NCBI GenBank assembly: GCA_902584635.1
Contig: CACIAQ010000001.1
Location: forward strand, 62,001-126,000
DNA: 64,000 bases
Direction of reading: 5' to 3'
DNA from: an uncultured Alphaproteobacteria bacterium
GTDB lineage: Bacteria; Pseudomonadota; Alphaproteobacteria; Rhodobacterales; Rhodobacteraceae
A program made the position numbers and the translations under genes. Under the pieces are notes generated by a model that ran no database searches, was not told where the DNA came from, and worked only from the letters and a program-made list of their open reading frames with translations. This document shows positions 19,650-29,033 of the stretch, one piece after another; positions within the stretch are counted from its first letter, which is position 1; every line of letters begins with the position of its first letter.

Positions 19650-21236
19650 TTATTTATCAAGAGATTTTATTATCTCTTCAGACTCTTCTTTCGTGACCCA
19701 ACCTAGCATTTCCCTAGCCCTCATAATAAGTTGTTGAGCTTCAGAAAGTGAGATTTCAAATTGTTCAAGAAGCCCCTCGTCTCTTACTCTTTTTCCGTCA
19801 ACAGTCGTATAACCACCAGCTAGCTCCCAATCTGCGCACGTGGCAAAATCCTTCAAAGATTTTATTCCGTCTTTAATTAATGCCTCTAACATTTGAGGGC
19901 TTAATCCTTCGAAGTGCAAGAGATCATCTTTAATTCCGTTAGATTTTACAAAATCTATAGATTTTTTATTTATATTTTCCAAATAATCTTTTGCTCTTTC
20001 TTGAAGTTCAGTCGCAGTTTCATCGTCGAAGCCGTCTATTGAGCTAATTTCGCTAGGCTCAACATAAGCGACCTCCTCCATCGTAGAGAATCCTTCAGAT
20101 ACAAGTAGCTGAGCAACCATTTCATCGACGTTTAGGTGCTCCATAAAAAGATTTGATCTTTCGTTGAATTCTTCCTGCCGTCTTTGTGATTCATCTTCTT
20201 CGGTCAATATATCAATGTCATATTCAGTTAACTGACTTGCAAGTCTAACATTTTGTCCTCTACGACCGATCGCTAAAGATAGTTGATCATTGGGAACCAC
20301 AACTTCTATCCTTTTTGCATCCTCGTCCAAAACTACTTTGCTAACCTCAGCAGGTTGAAGGGCGTTAACTAGGAAAGTAGGAGCGTCATCATTCCAAGGG
20401 ATGATGTCAATTTTTTCTCCTTGAAGCTCGTTTACTACAGCTTGAACTCTACTTCCTCTCATTCCTACGCAAGCCCCAACAGGGTCTATAGAGTTATCAT
20501 GAGATAAGACACCAATTTTTGCTCGACTACCGGGATCGCGGCAAACCGTCTTTATATCAATTATACCGTCATATATTTCAGGTACCTCCATTTTAAATAG
20601 TTCCACTAAAAATTCAGAATTTGTTCTAGAAAGGAAAATTTGTGGGCCTCGTGTGTCCTCTTTTACTTCTTTTATGTAAGCCCTTACCCTATCTCCGACT
20701 CGCAAAACCTCTCTTCTAATTAATTGATCTCTTTTCAATATTGCTTCAGCTCTTCCTAAGTCTACTATAACATTACCGTACTCCACTCTCTTGACCTGAC
20801 CGTTTATAATCTGTCCCACCTTGTCCTTATATTCTTCATACTGTCTTGCTCGATCAGCTTCTCTTACTTTTTGAACTATTATTTGCTTAGCTGCTTGAGC
20901 TGCTATTCTGCCAAAATCCATAGGCGGTAACTGCTCTTCTATATAATCCTCTATTTTGACATCAGGATTAATTTTGCTAGCATCAGCTTTATTAATCTCT
21001 GTAAAATGGTTTTCAACTTGCTCAACTACTTTCCGGAATCTTGACATCGTCACTGTCCCAGATCTTGATTCAATTGCTGCTCTTATATCATATTCCTGCC
21101 CATACTTTGATTTGGCAGCTTTTGCCAGGCTTTCTTCCATCGCTTCGATAACAAGCTTTGGGTCAATCAATTTTTCCTTGGCCACGGCATCAGCTATTTG
21201 AATAAGCTCATTTCCACTTCCTGATGAAATATTCAT
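19650..21236 (-). CDS. nusA: Transcription termination/antitermination factor NusA
   Basis: RNA polymerase-binding elongation factor. Domains in order: N-terminal polymerase-binding domain, S1 domain (IINGQVKRVEYGNVIVDLGR, about residue 138), two KH domains with GACVGMRGSRVQAV (about 253) and IGRRGQNVRLASQL (about 322), and C-terminal helix-hairpin-helix repeats to residue 528. It overlaps rimP by four bases, as is standard. Confidence 0.97.
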   Translation of the reverse strand: MNISSGSGNELIQIADAVAKEKLIDPKLVIEAMEESLAKAAKSKYGQEYDIRAAIESRSGTVTMSRFRKVVEQVENHFTEINKADASKINPDVKIEDYIEEQLPPMDFGRIAAQAAKQIIVQKVREADRARQYEEYKDKVGQIINGQVKRVEYGNVIVDLGRAEAILKRDQLIRREVLRVGDRVRAYIKEVKEDTRGPQIFLSRTNSEFLVELFKMEVPEIYDGIIDIKTVCRDPGSRAKIGVLSHDNSIDPVGACVGMRGSRVQAVVNELQGEKIDIIPWNDDAPTFLVNALQPAEVSKVVLDEDAKRIEVVVPNDQLSLAIGRRGQNVRLASQLTEYDIDILTEEDESQRRQEEFNERSNLFMEHLNVDEMVAQLLVSEGFSTMEEVAYVEPSEISSIDGFDDETATELQERAKDYLENINKKSIDFVKSNGIKDDLLHFEGLSPQMLEALIKDGIKSLKDFATCADWELAGGYTTVDGKRVRDEGLLEQFEISLSEAQQLIMRAREMLGWVTKEESEEIIKSLDK

Positions 21237-21727
21237 TTAAACTCCATTTCTTTTATATTTTCTAAAGACATTCCCTGCAGATCCAATTTAACATCTAAGA
21301 CACTAGATAAAGAAATGTCTGTCACCCCATTTTTATTGGACAAGGTAAGCGAATCTGGGCCGTTGTTAATTAACCTCCCTCTGCTTGTGTTATTCTCACT
21401 TTTAACCCTAACATTAAAGTTTCTATACTTTTTTAAATCATCTAATGAGGAAAGGTATCTATCTATTCCAGCTGATGATATCTCCAGTCTAAAAGAAATT
21501 TTGGTTATACCTTCGATATCTAAAAGCGATTTTACTTCCCTAGAAATATCTGCGCATTCATCGACCGTTAGTTTTCCGTTTATTCTATCTAGAAAAATTG
21601 ATAATTTATGGTCTTTAACTTTTTGAAATTGTATCTTAACTATTCTCAACCCTTTATCAAAAAAAAAGGATTTGAGCGCAGCATAAATTTTTTTCTCTGT
21701 ACTAGTGTTTGCAATTAAATTTAGCAA
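21233..21727 (-). CDS. rimP: Ribosome maturation factor RimP
   Basis: Needed for 30S subunit maturation. The family pattern is clear: N-terminal helical region, LSIFLDRINGKLTVDECADI near residues 47-66, and LEISSAGIDRYLSS near 103-116. The gene starts with TTG (21727) preceded by GGAG seven bases away; the alignment of the N-terminus supports that codon. It is the first gene of the rimP-nusA-ylxR-infB-hslV-hslU run. Confidence 0.94.
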   Translation of the reverse strand: MLNLIANTSTEKKIYAALKSFFFDKGLRIVKIQFQKVKDHKLSIFLDRINGKLTVDECADISREVKSLLDIEGITKISFRLEISSAGIDRYLSSLDDLKKYRNFNVRVKSENNTSRGRLINNGPDSLTLSNKNGVTDISLSSVLDVKLDLQGMSLENIKEMEFK

Positions 21728-21738
21728 TAAGAAGCTCC

Positions 21739-21764
21739 AAAAAAAAAATGGGCTTAGAAGCCCA
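21739..21764 (-). terminator. Rho-independent terminator after the DUF1674 gene
   Basis: A 7-base-pair stem TGGGCTT/AAGCCCA (21749-21764) with a two-base loop is followed on the minus strand by ten T residues (A10 run at 21739-21748 on the plus strand). It separates the DUF1674 gene from the rimP operon. Confidence 0.85.
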
Positions 21765-21833
21765 AAAAATAAAAACCAAATAATCGCTTTTTATACAATG
21801 TTTTTATTTTTATGACAATAGTAAATTGATATT

Positions 21834-22013
21834 TTAAAAGTCTGAAGCTATACCCTTGACTTCCCAGTCACCATATCTGGTTGGCTCAAGTCCACCACGC
21901 CCCTTTTTTTCTAATGGAATTTTTTCATAATTTTCTTTTTTATGAGAATGTCTTTTCTTAGCTTCCTCCAAAGCTCTCTCAGCTTGCTTGCTGTTTTTAT
22001 CTCTATCGATCAT
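21834..22013 (-). CDS. DUF1674 / SdhAF4-family small protein
   Basis: A 59-residue protein that is too short for most ORF callers. It ends with the diagnostic GRGGLEPTRYGDWEVKGIAS, the hallmark of DUF1674. The family includes mitochondrial SDHAF4, which helps insert flavinylated SdhA into succinate dehydrogenase; the same job in bacteria is inferred. The N-terminal 30 residues are charged and coiled-coil-like. It has its own terminator and is divergent from rsmB. Confidence 0.9.
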   Translation of the reverse strand: MIDRDKNSKQAERALEEAKKRHSHKKENYEKIPLEKKGRGGLEPTRYGDWEVKGIASDF

Positions 22014-22091
22014 TACGGCTATTCAATAATAATTATAAACTTACGTAAACCATATATAATATCGAAAAAATAAAAATCAAAATTCTCTAAT

Positions 22092-23414
22092 ATGGAAAAA
22101 TCTTTAAATAATAAAAATTCACAAGATAAAATTTTGACTACAGCCTATTTTATAATCCTTAATGTTTTCAAAAAAAATATTTCCACTAGGGAGTCAAAGG
22201 GTTTAAAAGCTTTAAAATATTCAACACTCTCAAGTTCAGATAAAGCTAAATGCAATGACTTGGTGCAAAAAGTATTAAGATTTACTCTTTTTCTAGATTC
22301 TCTAATAAATGAAAGAAAAAAAGGAAGGATAAGGGTGGAGCTTTTCTGTCTTCTCCGGCTTGCTCTAACAGACATTTTGGTTAGAGGCGTAAAAAAAGAA
22401 ACGGTTTTGAAAAAATATTCAGAGTTTGCACTTTCACTTGAAAGAACGAAACACAGTATAGATCAATTGAGGTATTACATACATCTGGGATTTTCAGAGT
22501 GGAATAAAAGCGCTCTTAAGCCATTATTTTTGTTTGAAAAAAAATTACTTGAGGCTTTGGTAGGGCAATACAATTTAAAGAGTGTGAAAAGAATAGAAAA
22601 GATATTTTCTAAGTCTCCTTATGTTGACTTATATATAAGGAACAGGGTAAAAAAAGGACAATATTTTGAGCAATTCAAGGGATCATCCACTGATCCGTCG
22701 CATTTTCGATTTTCTCAAAACGTGAGCCTTATGAAAACCAAAGGTTATATTTCAGGAGAATGGTGGGTTCAGAGTTTATCTGCATCTTTGCCCGTTAAAT
22801 TAGCACCAATAGATTTTAAAGAGAAATATGTTTTAGATGTTTGTTGTGCTCCTGGGGGAAAGTCTTTTCAATTAGCTGATCAGGGAGCAATTTTGACTTC
22901 TATCGATAAGTCCAAGAAAAGGCTAAATTTGATGAAGGAAAATTTGGATAGATTGAAATACGACTTAGATTTAATTTGTGTGGACGTGTTCGAATACAAG
23001 CCAAAAAAAATGTTTGATATCATTCTTTTAGACCCTCCATGTACCGCTACCGGTACCCTCGGGAAAAATCCTGATCTTCAATTTCTAAAACCACTAGATA
23101 AGCTCGAGGATTTATTAGATACGCAAAAAAAAATGTTAGAACGTTGTTCTGGTTGGCTGACAGATAATGGTGTTATAATTTATTCTGTTTGCTCTCTTCA
23201 AAAAGAAGAGGGAGAGAACCAAATAAGTCGATTTTTGAAAAAACATAAAAGATTTAGTTTAGTTGATCCAAAAGAAGGGTGTCATTTGTATAAAGATGGT
23301 TTTGAAATACAAAAAACTAGGGGAATAAGAATAATGCCTTTTTTTGAGGAAGGCATAGGAGGTACCGAAGGTTTTTATTTCGCATATTTGCAGTTAAAAG
23401 GAAACGGTAATTAA
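22092..23414 (+). CDS. rsmB: 16S rRNA (cytosine-967-C5) methyltransferase
   Basis: SAM-dependent m5C methyltransferase. The N-terminal third is NusB-like; the C-terminal domain has motif I VLDVCCAPGGKSFQLAD (about 252), the catalytic PCTATGTLGKNPD (about 313), and the second cysteine in YSVCSLQKEEGE (about 363). The heparinase-like gene starts at the next base after its stop, so the two are cotranscribed. Confidence 0.93.
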   Translation: MEKSLNNKNSQDKILTTAYFIILNVFKKNISTRESKGLKALKYSTLSSSDKAKCNDLVQKVLRFTLFLDSLINERKKGRIRVELFCLLRLALTDILVRGVKKETVLKKYSEFALSLERTKHSIDQLRYYIHLGFSEWNKSALKPLFLFEKKLLEALVGQYNLKSVKRIEKIFSKSPYVDLYIRNRVKKGQYFEQFKGSSTDPSHFRFSQNVSLMKTKGYISGEWWVQSLSASLPVKLAPIDFKEKYVLDVCCAPGGKSFQLADQGAILTSIDKSKKRLNLMKENLDRLKYDLDLICVDVFEYKPKKMFDIILLDPPCTATGTLGKNPDLQFLKPLDKLEDLLDTQKKMLERCSGWLTDNGVIIYSVCSLQKEEGENQISRFLKKHKRFSLVDPKEGCHLYKDGFEIQKTRGIRIMPFFEEGIGGTEGFYFAYLQLKGNGN

Positions 23415-25079
23415 ATGTGGTTTATTATTAAAGAGCTGGTATTTTTTAGTATAGAAAAAATATTTCTAAGTACATCAAGACTTTTTGTACGAATGTTTTC
23501 GGGTCAAACAAGATTAATGATTTCAAATGCTCTACCTATTTCAAATATTGGAAACATGGAGATTGGTCAAAATCTTGTGAAAAAAATAAATTTATTTGGT
23601 AATGTCGTTCTGGATGTTAAAACCGATAATCCTTGGCGCATTTTACCCTTTTCTGATGAGGTTGAAGTTGGAATTGATGGTTTTTCTTGGCTAAACGATT
23701 TTGCGGTTATCAATAATCAAAGCTCAAGAGATATGGCTAGAGCATGGATAGATACCTTTCCCATTAACCGTTTAAATAGGAATGTACGATCAAGCTCTAA
23801 AAGATTAGTAGCGCTAGTAAGAAATTTTTCATATCTAGAAAACTTTTGTGACGGAGTACAATTAAAAAAAATAAATAAGATCTTAAAAAATGACTATTTA
23901 TTTTTAACTTTCTATAAAAACCTTTCATTCAATATGTTAGATAGTATTGCCATTTGTCACAGTTTGGTTTTATGTAGCTATGCCTTCAATTTTAGTAAAA
24001 AAAAGAAAAAAAGAATTATAAAGCATATGATAAAACTACTTACTACATATAAGAAAATAGTGAAAAACGGCCAAATGAGAAATCCCGAAGAGTTATCAAC
24101 AGTATTTTTTTATTTACTTGAAACAATTGAAATTGAAAAAAATAGGGAGAGCAGCCAAATTTCGAGAGAGGAAAAAATATTAAGAAAAATATCATATTTT
24201 TTTGGCTCCTCCCTAAGGTATTTGCAGTTTGGTAACGGTAGCCTAGTTAGTGCTCATGGTGGTTGTTTAGGAGATCACAATAAATATGTGAGACTTCTTG
24301 GAGAAATAAGAAAGTATAAAGTAGGTGATGAAGTCAGCAAATTAGGTTTCAAGCGGGTTAATGGGGCTAGATTGTTAATGATTATCGACGCCTCTCCACC
24401 ACTTTATGGAAAAAGAGATGGAGTAGCTCATGCAGGTTTCTCTTCATTTGAGCTATACTATGGACCCAATCCTATTTTTGTTAATTGTGGGGGTGGCAGT
24501 AGGTTTGGGCATCAATATGGGAAATATTGCCAAAGTTCAAAAGCGCACAATGTTTTGCTGTTTAATGAAAAATCACAATGTTCTTTTGGAAAAAAACATT
24601 TTTCAAGAAATAACTCTCATTATTATATAAAGGATGGGCCTAGAAATACTAAAATGAACTGTGAACGATCTATTACTAAGAAAATTATAGAGGTAGCTCA
24701 TGACGCTTATAAAAAGGACTATGGAGTGTCCATTAATAGAAAAATTTCTATGGATTTAGTAAAAAATTGTTTGATAGGAAATGAATCCGTAATCTCTGAA
24801 GGAGACACCAAAATAGATTTAATAGATGTCTCTTTTTCCGTATATTTTCACGTGCATCCGTCAATAGCTTGTACAACGAGGAGAAGTGGAGTTTTATTAG
24901 AAACACCAGATGATAAAAAAATGTTTTTTTCATATAAAGGAGGAAATCTGAGACTCGAAAAGTCAACTTACATAGGTAATTTTTTTGAACCTCAAGAAAT
25001 AATAAGACTGGTAATTGAAAAAAATGTGGAAGAAAGTGACAGCAAAATTTATTGGAAAATAGAGGAGTTTATTGATTGA
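23415..25079 (+). CDS. Heparinase II/III family protein
   Basis: 554-residue protein with an alpha/alpha-toroid-like N-terminal half and a C-terminal beta-rich heparinase II/III region containing SFELYYGPNPIFVNCGGG (about 350) and KAHNVLLFNEK. Substrate is unknown. In Rhodobacterales this gene is regularly lodged between rsmB and purH, where a role with an acidic surface polysaccharide has been supposed. An N-terminal hydrophobic stretch (4-20) may be a membrane anchor; there is no clear signal-peptidase site. Confidence 0.85.
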   Translation: MWFIIKELVFFSIEKIFLSTSRLFVRMFSGQTRLMISNALPISNIGNMEIGQNLVKKINLFGNVVLDVKTDNPWRILPFSDEVEVGIDGFSWLNDFAVINNQSSRDMARAWIDTFPINRLNRNVRSSSKRLVALVRNFSYLENFCDGVQLKKINKILKNDYLFLTFYKNLSFNMLDSIAICHSLVLCSYAFNFSKKKKKRIIKHMIKLLTTYKKIVKNGQMRNPEELSTVFFYLLETIEIEKNRESSQISREEKILRKISYFFGSSLRYLQFGNGSLVSAHGGCLGDHNKYVRLLGEIRKYKVGDEVSKLGFKRVNGARLLMIIDASPPLYGKRDGVAHAGFSSFELYYGPNPIFVNCGGGSRFGHQYGKYCQSSKAHNVLLFNEKSQCSFGKKHFSRNNSHYYIKDGPRNTKMNCERSITKKIIEVAHDAYKKDYGVSINRKISMDLVKNCLIGNESVISEGDTKIDLIDVSFSVYFHVHPSIACTTRRSGVLLETPDDKKMFFSYKGGNLRLEKSTYIGNFFEPQEIIRLVIEKNVEESDSKIYWKIEEFID

Positions 25080-26665
25080 AATCAGGAACAATACCGATCC
25101 GAAGGGCTTTAATAAGTGTAAGTGACAAGGATTGTCTAAATGATTTAGCAAAATTTTTAGAAGGTTTAGGAGTAGATCTTGTCTCTACAGGGGGAACAGC
25201 AAGCTATTTAAAAAAAGAAGGTTTAAAAGTTACAGAGGTTAGTGATTTGACGGGGTTTCCAGAGATTCTAAATGGTCGAGTTAAAACACTTCACCCAAAA
25301 GTTCATGCTCCAATACTATTTGATAGAGATGATGCTGTTAGTTCCAAGGAGTTAAAAAAAATGGGCTCGGAAGCTATAGATCTTGTTGTTGTTAATCTCT
25401 ATCCATTTGAAACTATTTTAAGAGGGAAAGCCCTCAGAAAAGATATAATTGAAAATATTGACATAGGAGGTGTGGCTTTGATAAGAGCTGCTGCTAAAAA
25501 CTTTGATCATGTAATGGTTATCTCTGATACAAAAGATTATTTCGAGTTGAAGAAAGAACTGACAATCTACCAAGGTTCTACCCGCCGAATAACAAGAGAG
25601 TTTTTTGCTGGAAAAGCATTTTCCCAAACTTCTTATTACGATCATTTAATAACAGGGTGGTTTTTATCAAAAAAGCAGTCTTTATCTTTGAGAAGCCGCG
25701 TCTTTGGTGGAAAATCAAGACAGGATCTGAAGTATGGTGAGAATCCCCACCAGAGCGCAATATATTTAAATAGTCCTCGTATAGAAAAAAAAACAAAACA
25801 ATCAATTAATATTTTACAGGGAAGTCTATCTTACAATAACCTTATAGACTCCACAGCAGCTTACAAAATATTATGTGAGCTTGAAGAGTATAAAAAATCG
25901 TCATGTGTAATTATTAAACACGGAAATCCATGTGGAGTAACAGTTCATAACAATATATTAGGTGCATATAAAAAATCCTTTAATACAGACCCTGTATCCG
26001 CGTTTGGTGGAATTGTTGCTATTAATCAAAAAGTTGACGACAAATTAGCAAAAAAAATATCGAGCATATTCACCGAGGTGATAATTGCAAAAAGCTTCAC
26101 TAGACAAGCTATTAAAACACTCAGTTTAAAAAAGAATATTAGGATTGTAGAAGTAAAGAAATTTGATGGAGCTCTTTTAGAAAAAGAGGAGGTTAGGTCG
26201 GTAATAGGGGGCTACCTTGTTCAAGAAACGTCATTGAGTAAACCCAATAAAGAGGAAATCAAAGTAGTTACCAAAAGAAAACCAAGCAAGAAAGATTTTA
26301 ATAACCTAGTTTTCCTATGGAAGATAGTTAAACATGTAAAATCTAACGCAATCGTCGTTGGTAAAAACTTTTGCGTAACAGGAATTGGAGCCGGGCAGAC
26401 AAATAGGGTGGGAAGTGTGAAACTTGCAATCAATAATTCAAAAATTTTAGAAAAAAAATATTCAAAAGATAAAAAGACTTTAGCTAATTGTATGGCTTCT
26501 GATGCCTTTTTCCCATTTCCGGACTCGATTGAGCTGGCATCACGAAATGGAATAAATTGTATTATTCAGCCTGGAGGATCAATAAACGATGAAAGTGTAG
26601 TTAAGGCTGCTGATAGATTAAAAATCTCGATGATTTTTACAAAAAGACGACTTTTTAGTCACTAA
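25076..26665 (+). CDS. purH: Bifunctional AICAR formyltransferase/IMP cyclohydrolase
   Basis: Last two steps of IMP synthesis. N-terminal IMP cyclohydrolase domain (PIRRALISVSDKDCL, VSTGGTASYLKKEG, NGRVKTLHPKVH) and C-terminal transformylase domain (KYGENPHQSAIY, KHGNPCGVTVH, DPVSAFGGIVA). The start is a TTG at 25076 overlapping the preceding stop, with GAGGAG 8 bases upstream; the N-terminus aligns well from there. It ends convergently over the Trm112-like gene by 11 bases. Confidence 0.96.
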   Translation: MKSGTIPIRRALISVSDKDCLNDLAKFLEGLGVDLVSTGGTASYLKKEGLKVTEVSDLTGFPEILNGRVKTLHPKVHAPILFDRDDAVSSKELKKMGSEAIDLVVVNLYPFETILRGKALRKDIIENIDIGGVALIRAAAKNFDHVMVISDTKDYFELKKELTIYQGSTRRITREFFAGKAFSQTSYYDHLITGWFLSKKQSLSLRSRVFGGKSRQDLKYGENPHQSAIYLNSPRIEKKTKQSINILQGSLSYNNLIDSTAAYKILCELEEYKKSSCVIIKHGNPCGVTVHNNILGAYKKSFNTDPVSAFGGIVAINQKVDDKLAKKISSIFTEVIIAKSFTRQAIKTLSLKKNIRIVEVKKFDGALLEKEEVRSVIGGYLVQETSLSKPNKEEIKVVTKRKPSKKDFNNLVFLWKIVKHVKSNAIVVGKNFCVTGIGAGQTNRVGSVKLAINNSKILEKKYSKDKKTLANCMASDAFFPFPDSIELASRNGINCIIQPGGSINDESVVKAADRLKISMIFTKRRLFSH

Positions 26666-26849
26666 AAATAGGCTTCGATTCAGTTGCTAAAAGTATAGGA
26701 ACTCCGTCTCGAATCGGAAACTTTAACTTAGCTACTTTTGATACAAGAAAATTCTCATTTTTGTCATAGTATAATTTTCCTCCACTGATCGGGCAAACCA
26801 ATAGTCTTGTGAGATCAGTATTGAAATCATTTTCTTTTTTATTGGACAT
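26655..26849 (-). CDS. Trm112 family (UPF0434) small protein
   Basis: 64-residue zinc-ribbon-like protein of the Trm112 family, whose eukaryotic members activate methyltransferases. Seen: LLVCPISGGKLYYD and FPIRDGVPILL. As in many bacterial members only one cysteine is retained, so zinc binding is doubtful. ATG 26849 is preferred over an upstream TTG and overlaps the end of the Lon-domain gene, showing coupling. Confidence 0.88.
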   Translation of the reverse strand: MSNKKENDFNTDLTRLLVCPISGGKLYYDKNENFLVSKVAKLKFPIRDGVPILLATESKPIFSD

Positions 26850-27486
26850 ATCGACTCTCAATGTCGTTTTCCGATGATAGCTTCATCAATGTTACCAAAA
26901 CGTCAAGCCTTTTGACTATTGTTTCAGCTTCTAATAACACCTGCTTTTCCTCAGGCTCAAAAGGGCAAAGCATTGATAAAGAGTTCACAAGAACTTCTTC
27001 ACTAGCTTTTTTGAGAACCTCCCAGTCAGATGCTATTTGTGCGCTATCCAGATACTTCTTCAAAATCTCTAAAAAACCACCTCTATCAAAGCTGTTTATT
27101 CCTTCGAATGGTATAAGATCATTTGTATAAAAATCCCAATCAATTTCAGATAAAATGTAAGGCATTTTATGATCAATCTCTTTTGTAAATTTGAATCTTG
27201 AGATACCTTCCAGAGTAATAAGATATCTACCATCATTTGTTTCGGTAAATGAAACAATTCTACCAGCGCAACCGACTTTTTGGTATTTGTTTACTTCATT
27301 TAGGCTGGCTCCAGTATTAATTTTTATAGGTTGGATCATTCCTATAAGTCTGTGCTTCGTGGCAAGAGCGTCCTCAACCATACTAATGTATCTCGGCTCA
27401 AATATATTCAGTGGAAGTCTGCTATTAGGTAACAATAGAGCTCCAGGCAAAGGAAAGAGGGGTATATTTTTTGGTAATTTTTCCAT
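26839..27486 (-). CDS. LON peptidase N-terminal domain protein
   Basis: 215-residue protein made of a stand-alone Lon substrate-binding domain: IPLFPLPGALLLPNSRLPLN (residues 8-27), IFEPRYISMVEDAL, and GCAGRIVSF. It has no ATPase or protease domain. The start at ATG 27486 is chosen over TTG 27501. It overlaps the thioredoxin-like gene upstream and Trm112 downstream. The thioredoxin-LonN-Trm112 cassette is common in alphaproteobacteria; the function is probably protein quality control. Confidence 0.88.
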   Translation of the reverse strand: MEKLPKNIPLFPLPGALLLPNSRLPLNIFEPRYISMVEDALATKHRLIGMIQPIKINTGASLNEVNKYQKVGCAGRIVSFTETNDGRYLITLEGISRFKFTKEIDHKMPYILSEIDWDFYTNDLIPFEGINSFDRGGFLEILKKYLDSAQIASDWEVLKKASEEVLVNSLSMLCPFEPEEKQVLLEAETIVKRLDVLVTLMKLSSENDIESRYVQ

Positions 27487-27493
27487 ATAGGTC

Positions 27494-28363
27494 TCAAACA
27501 AAAATTAGGGATGTAAGCGCTCTTCGCCCTTTTTTGGAAAGTTCGTTATCGCTACCAAGATGCTCAAAAATTGAAAGAAGCTGTTTTTTGGCGTAGCCGT
27601 CTCTCCATTCTTTATCTATCCTGTATATTCCCAATAGAACGTCTATACACTCAGCGAAATTATTTTCATTAAAAAGTATTTTAGAATAATTTATCTTTGA
27701 GTCTAAATCAGAAGGGTTTTCTCTTATTATATCCAATGTGTCTTCTTTGTTGCCTTCTATCTTATTATTTTTAATAAGTTCATATGATGAAATGGCGCCT
27801 TTTACAGCATCATCTTTAAGTACCTCTGGTGTTAAACTGTCTATTACTTTCTCTGCTTCTTTAAGATCACCTAATCCAATAATCGACCTAATGAATAGAG
27901 AATAATTTTCCGGTGATGGGTTGGTTTTAGTTAATTCTAAGGATGCTGATTTTGCCTCTTCAAATCTTTCCTCTAACAGAAAATTATTAATTTCTTCGTA
28001 CACACTAGAGCTATTTTTTGAAAACTTTTTAATTAGTGTCTCAAAAAACCTCTCCACCTCAGATTCAGTTTTAACTCCCATGAAACCATCAATTGGTTGG
28101 CCATCTGAGAATGCGAAAACTGCTGGAATAGATTGTATCCGAAGTTGAGAAGCTAGAGTTTGATTTTCATCTATGTTTACCTTTACTACTTCTATATGCT
28201 CGCTTTTTTTTGATGCCTGGCTTTCTAGAATCGGGGTTAATGCTTTGCATGGACCACACCATGATGCCCAGAAGTCGACAATTACAATCTTTTCTTTGGA
28301 TCTTTCAATCACATCGGACGCAAATGTTTTTTCGTTTACATCCTTCAAGGCTTCTAATGTCAT
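27494..28363 (-). CDS. Thioredoxin-fold/TPR chaperone, CnoX (YbbN)-like
   Basis: N-terminal thioredoxin domain (1-115) with an intact FWASWCGPCKAL active site and the cis-proline IQSIPAVFAF, then a C-terminal TPR-like helical region (125-289) as in YbbN. Such proteins act as chaperone-redoxins for DnaK and GroEL clients. The CGPC motif suggests real oxidoreductase activity, unlike E. coli CnoX (SQHC). First gene of the three-gene cassette. Confidence 0.9.
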   Translation of the reverse strand: MTLEALKDVNEKTFASDVIERSKEKIVIVDFWASWCGPCKALTPILESQASKKSEHIEVVKVNIDENQTLASQLRIQSIPAVFAFSDGQPIDGFMGVKTESEVERFFETLIKKFSKNSSSVYEEINNFLLEERFEEAKSASLELTKTNPSPENYSLFIRSIIGLGDLKEAEKVIDSLTPEVLKDDAVKGAISSYELIKNNKIEGNKEDTLDIIRENPSDLDSKINYSKILFNENNFAECIDVLLGIYRIDKEWRDGYAKKQLLSIFEHLGSDNELSKKGRRALTSLIFV

Positions 28364-28382
28364 TTAAAATATATCCCTTCCC

Positions 28383-28970
28383 TCATGGCTTATATAATTC
28401 ATTAAATCTATTAACAAACTTTTTTCTTACAAAAAATGGTGTCTCTGGCAACAAATTCGTTTCAAAACCCTCAGTGACCTCTTGTTTTCCGAATATACTG
28501 TCAGCTTCCTGCTTGGAAAACCCTGCTAAATTTATAGCTTCTAACCAAGCAGCTCTTTTGTCTGCTATCTTTACGCGTTTTTTTATTATTTTAATTTTTT
28601 TCGTTGGGATATTAAACCTGATACAAATTGCCATTGTTAACTTTCCATCTAATTCCTCATAATTTATCCCTACGTGAGATTTAAGGGGAGAGATCATATC
28701 ACCTATTACGTATTCGGCAGCGTCGTGAAGTAAGGCGAATAATTTTGAGTGATTATCCATTTTGGGGAATTGTTTTGAGAAAATATCTTCAACCAAAAGG
28801 CTGTGCTGAGCGACTGAAAAAGGGTATTCGCCAGTAGTTTGACCATTCCACCTAGCCAAAAATGACAATCCATGGGCTATATCTTCAATTTCTATATCTA
28901 AAGGGCTTGGATCTAATATTTGAAGCCTTCGCCCTGAAAGCATTCTCTGCCATGCTCGATTAATTTCCAT
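28383..28970 (-). CDS. HD-domain hydrolase, YfbR-like
   Basis: 195-residue HD-superfamily phosphohydrolase. The metal-binding residues are in [12 protein letters not shown] (about 63), [15 protein letters not shown] (about 88) and a later DKRAAW. Related YfbR enzymes are 5'-deoxynucleotidases; the substrate here is not known. It diverges from ahcY with a 63-base gap and is followed by the thioredoxin cassette on the same strand. Confidence 0.85.
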   Translation of the reverse strand: MEINRAWQRMLSGRRLQILDPSPLDIEIEDIAHGLSFLARWNGQTTGEYPFSVAQHSLLVEDIFSKQFPKMDNHSKLFALLHDAAEYVIGDMISPLKSHVGINYEELDGKLTMAICIRFNIPTKKIKIIKKRVKIADKRAAWLEAINLAGFSKQEADSIFGKQEVTEGFETNLLPETPFFVRKKFVNRFNELYKP

Positions 28971-29033
28971 TTTGAAGTTGCAAAATTTATTATAGCTCTT
29001 ATTAATTATAAAGAATTTTTTAAGGAAAATAAA

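Noticed and set aside
24847..24858. Third parS site (TTTTCACGTGCA) in the heparinase gene
   Set aside because: Only the CACGTG core and one half match; the right arm of the palindrome is missing.
28971..29033. SAH or SAM riboswitch before ahcY
   Set aside because: Only 63 bases separate the divergent ahcY and HD gene, and no paired core of a known SAH or SAM-II riboswitch is visible.
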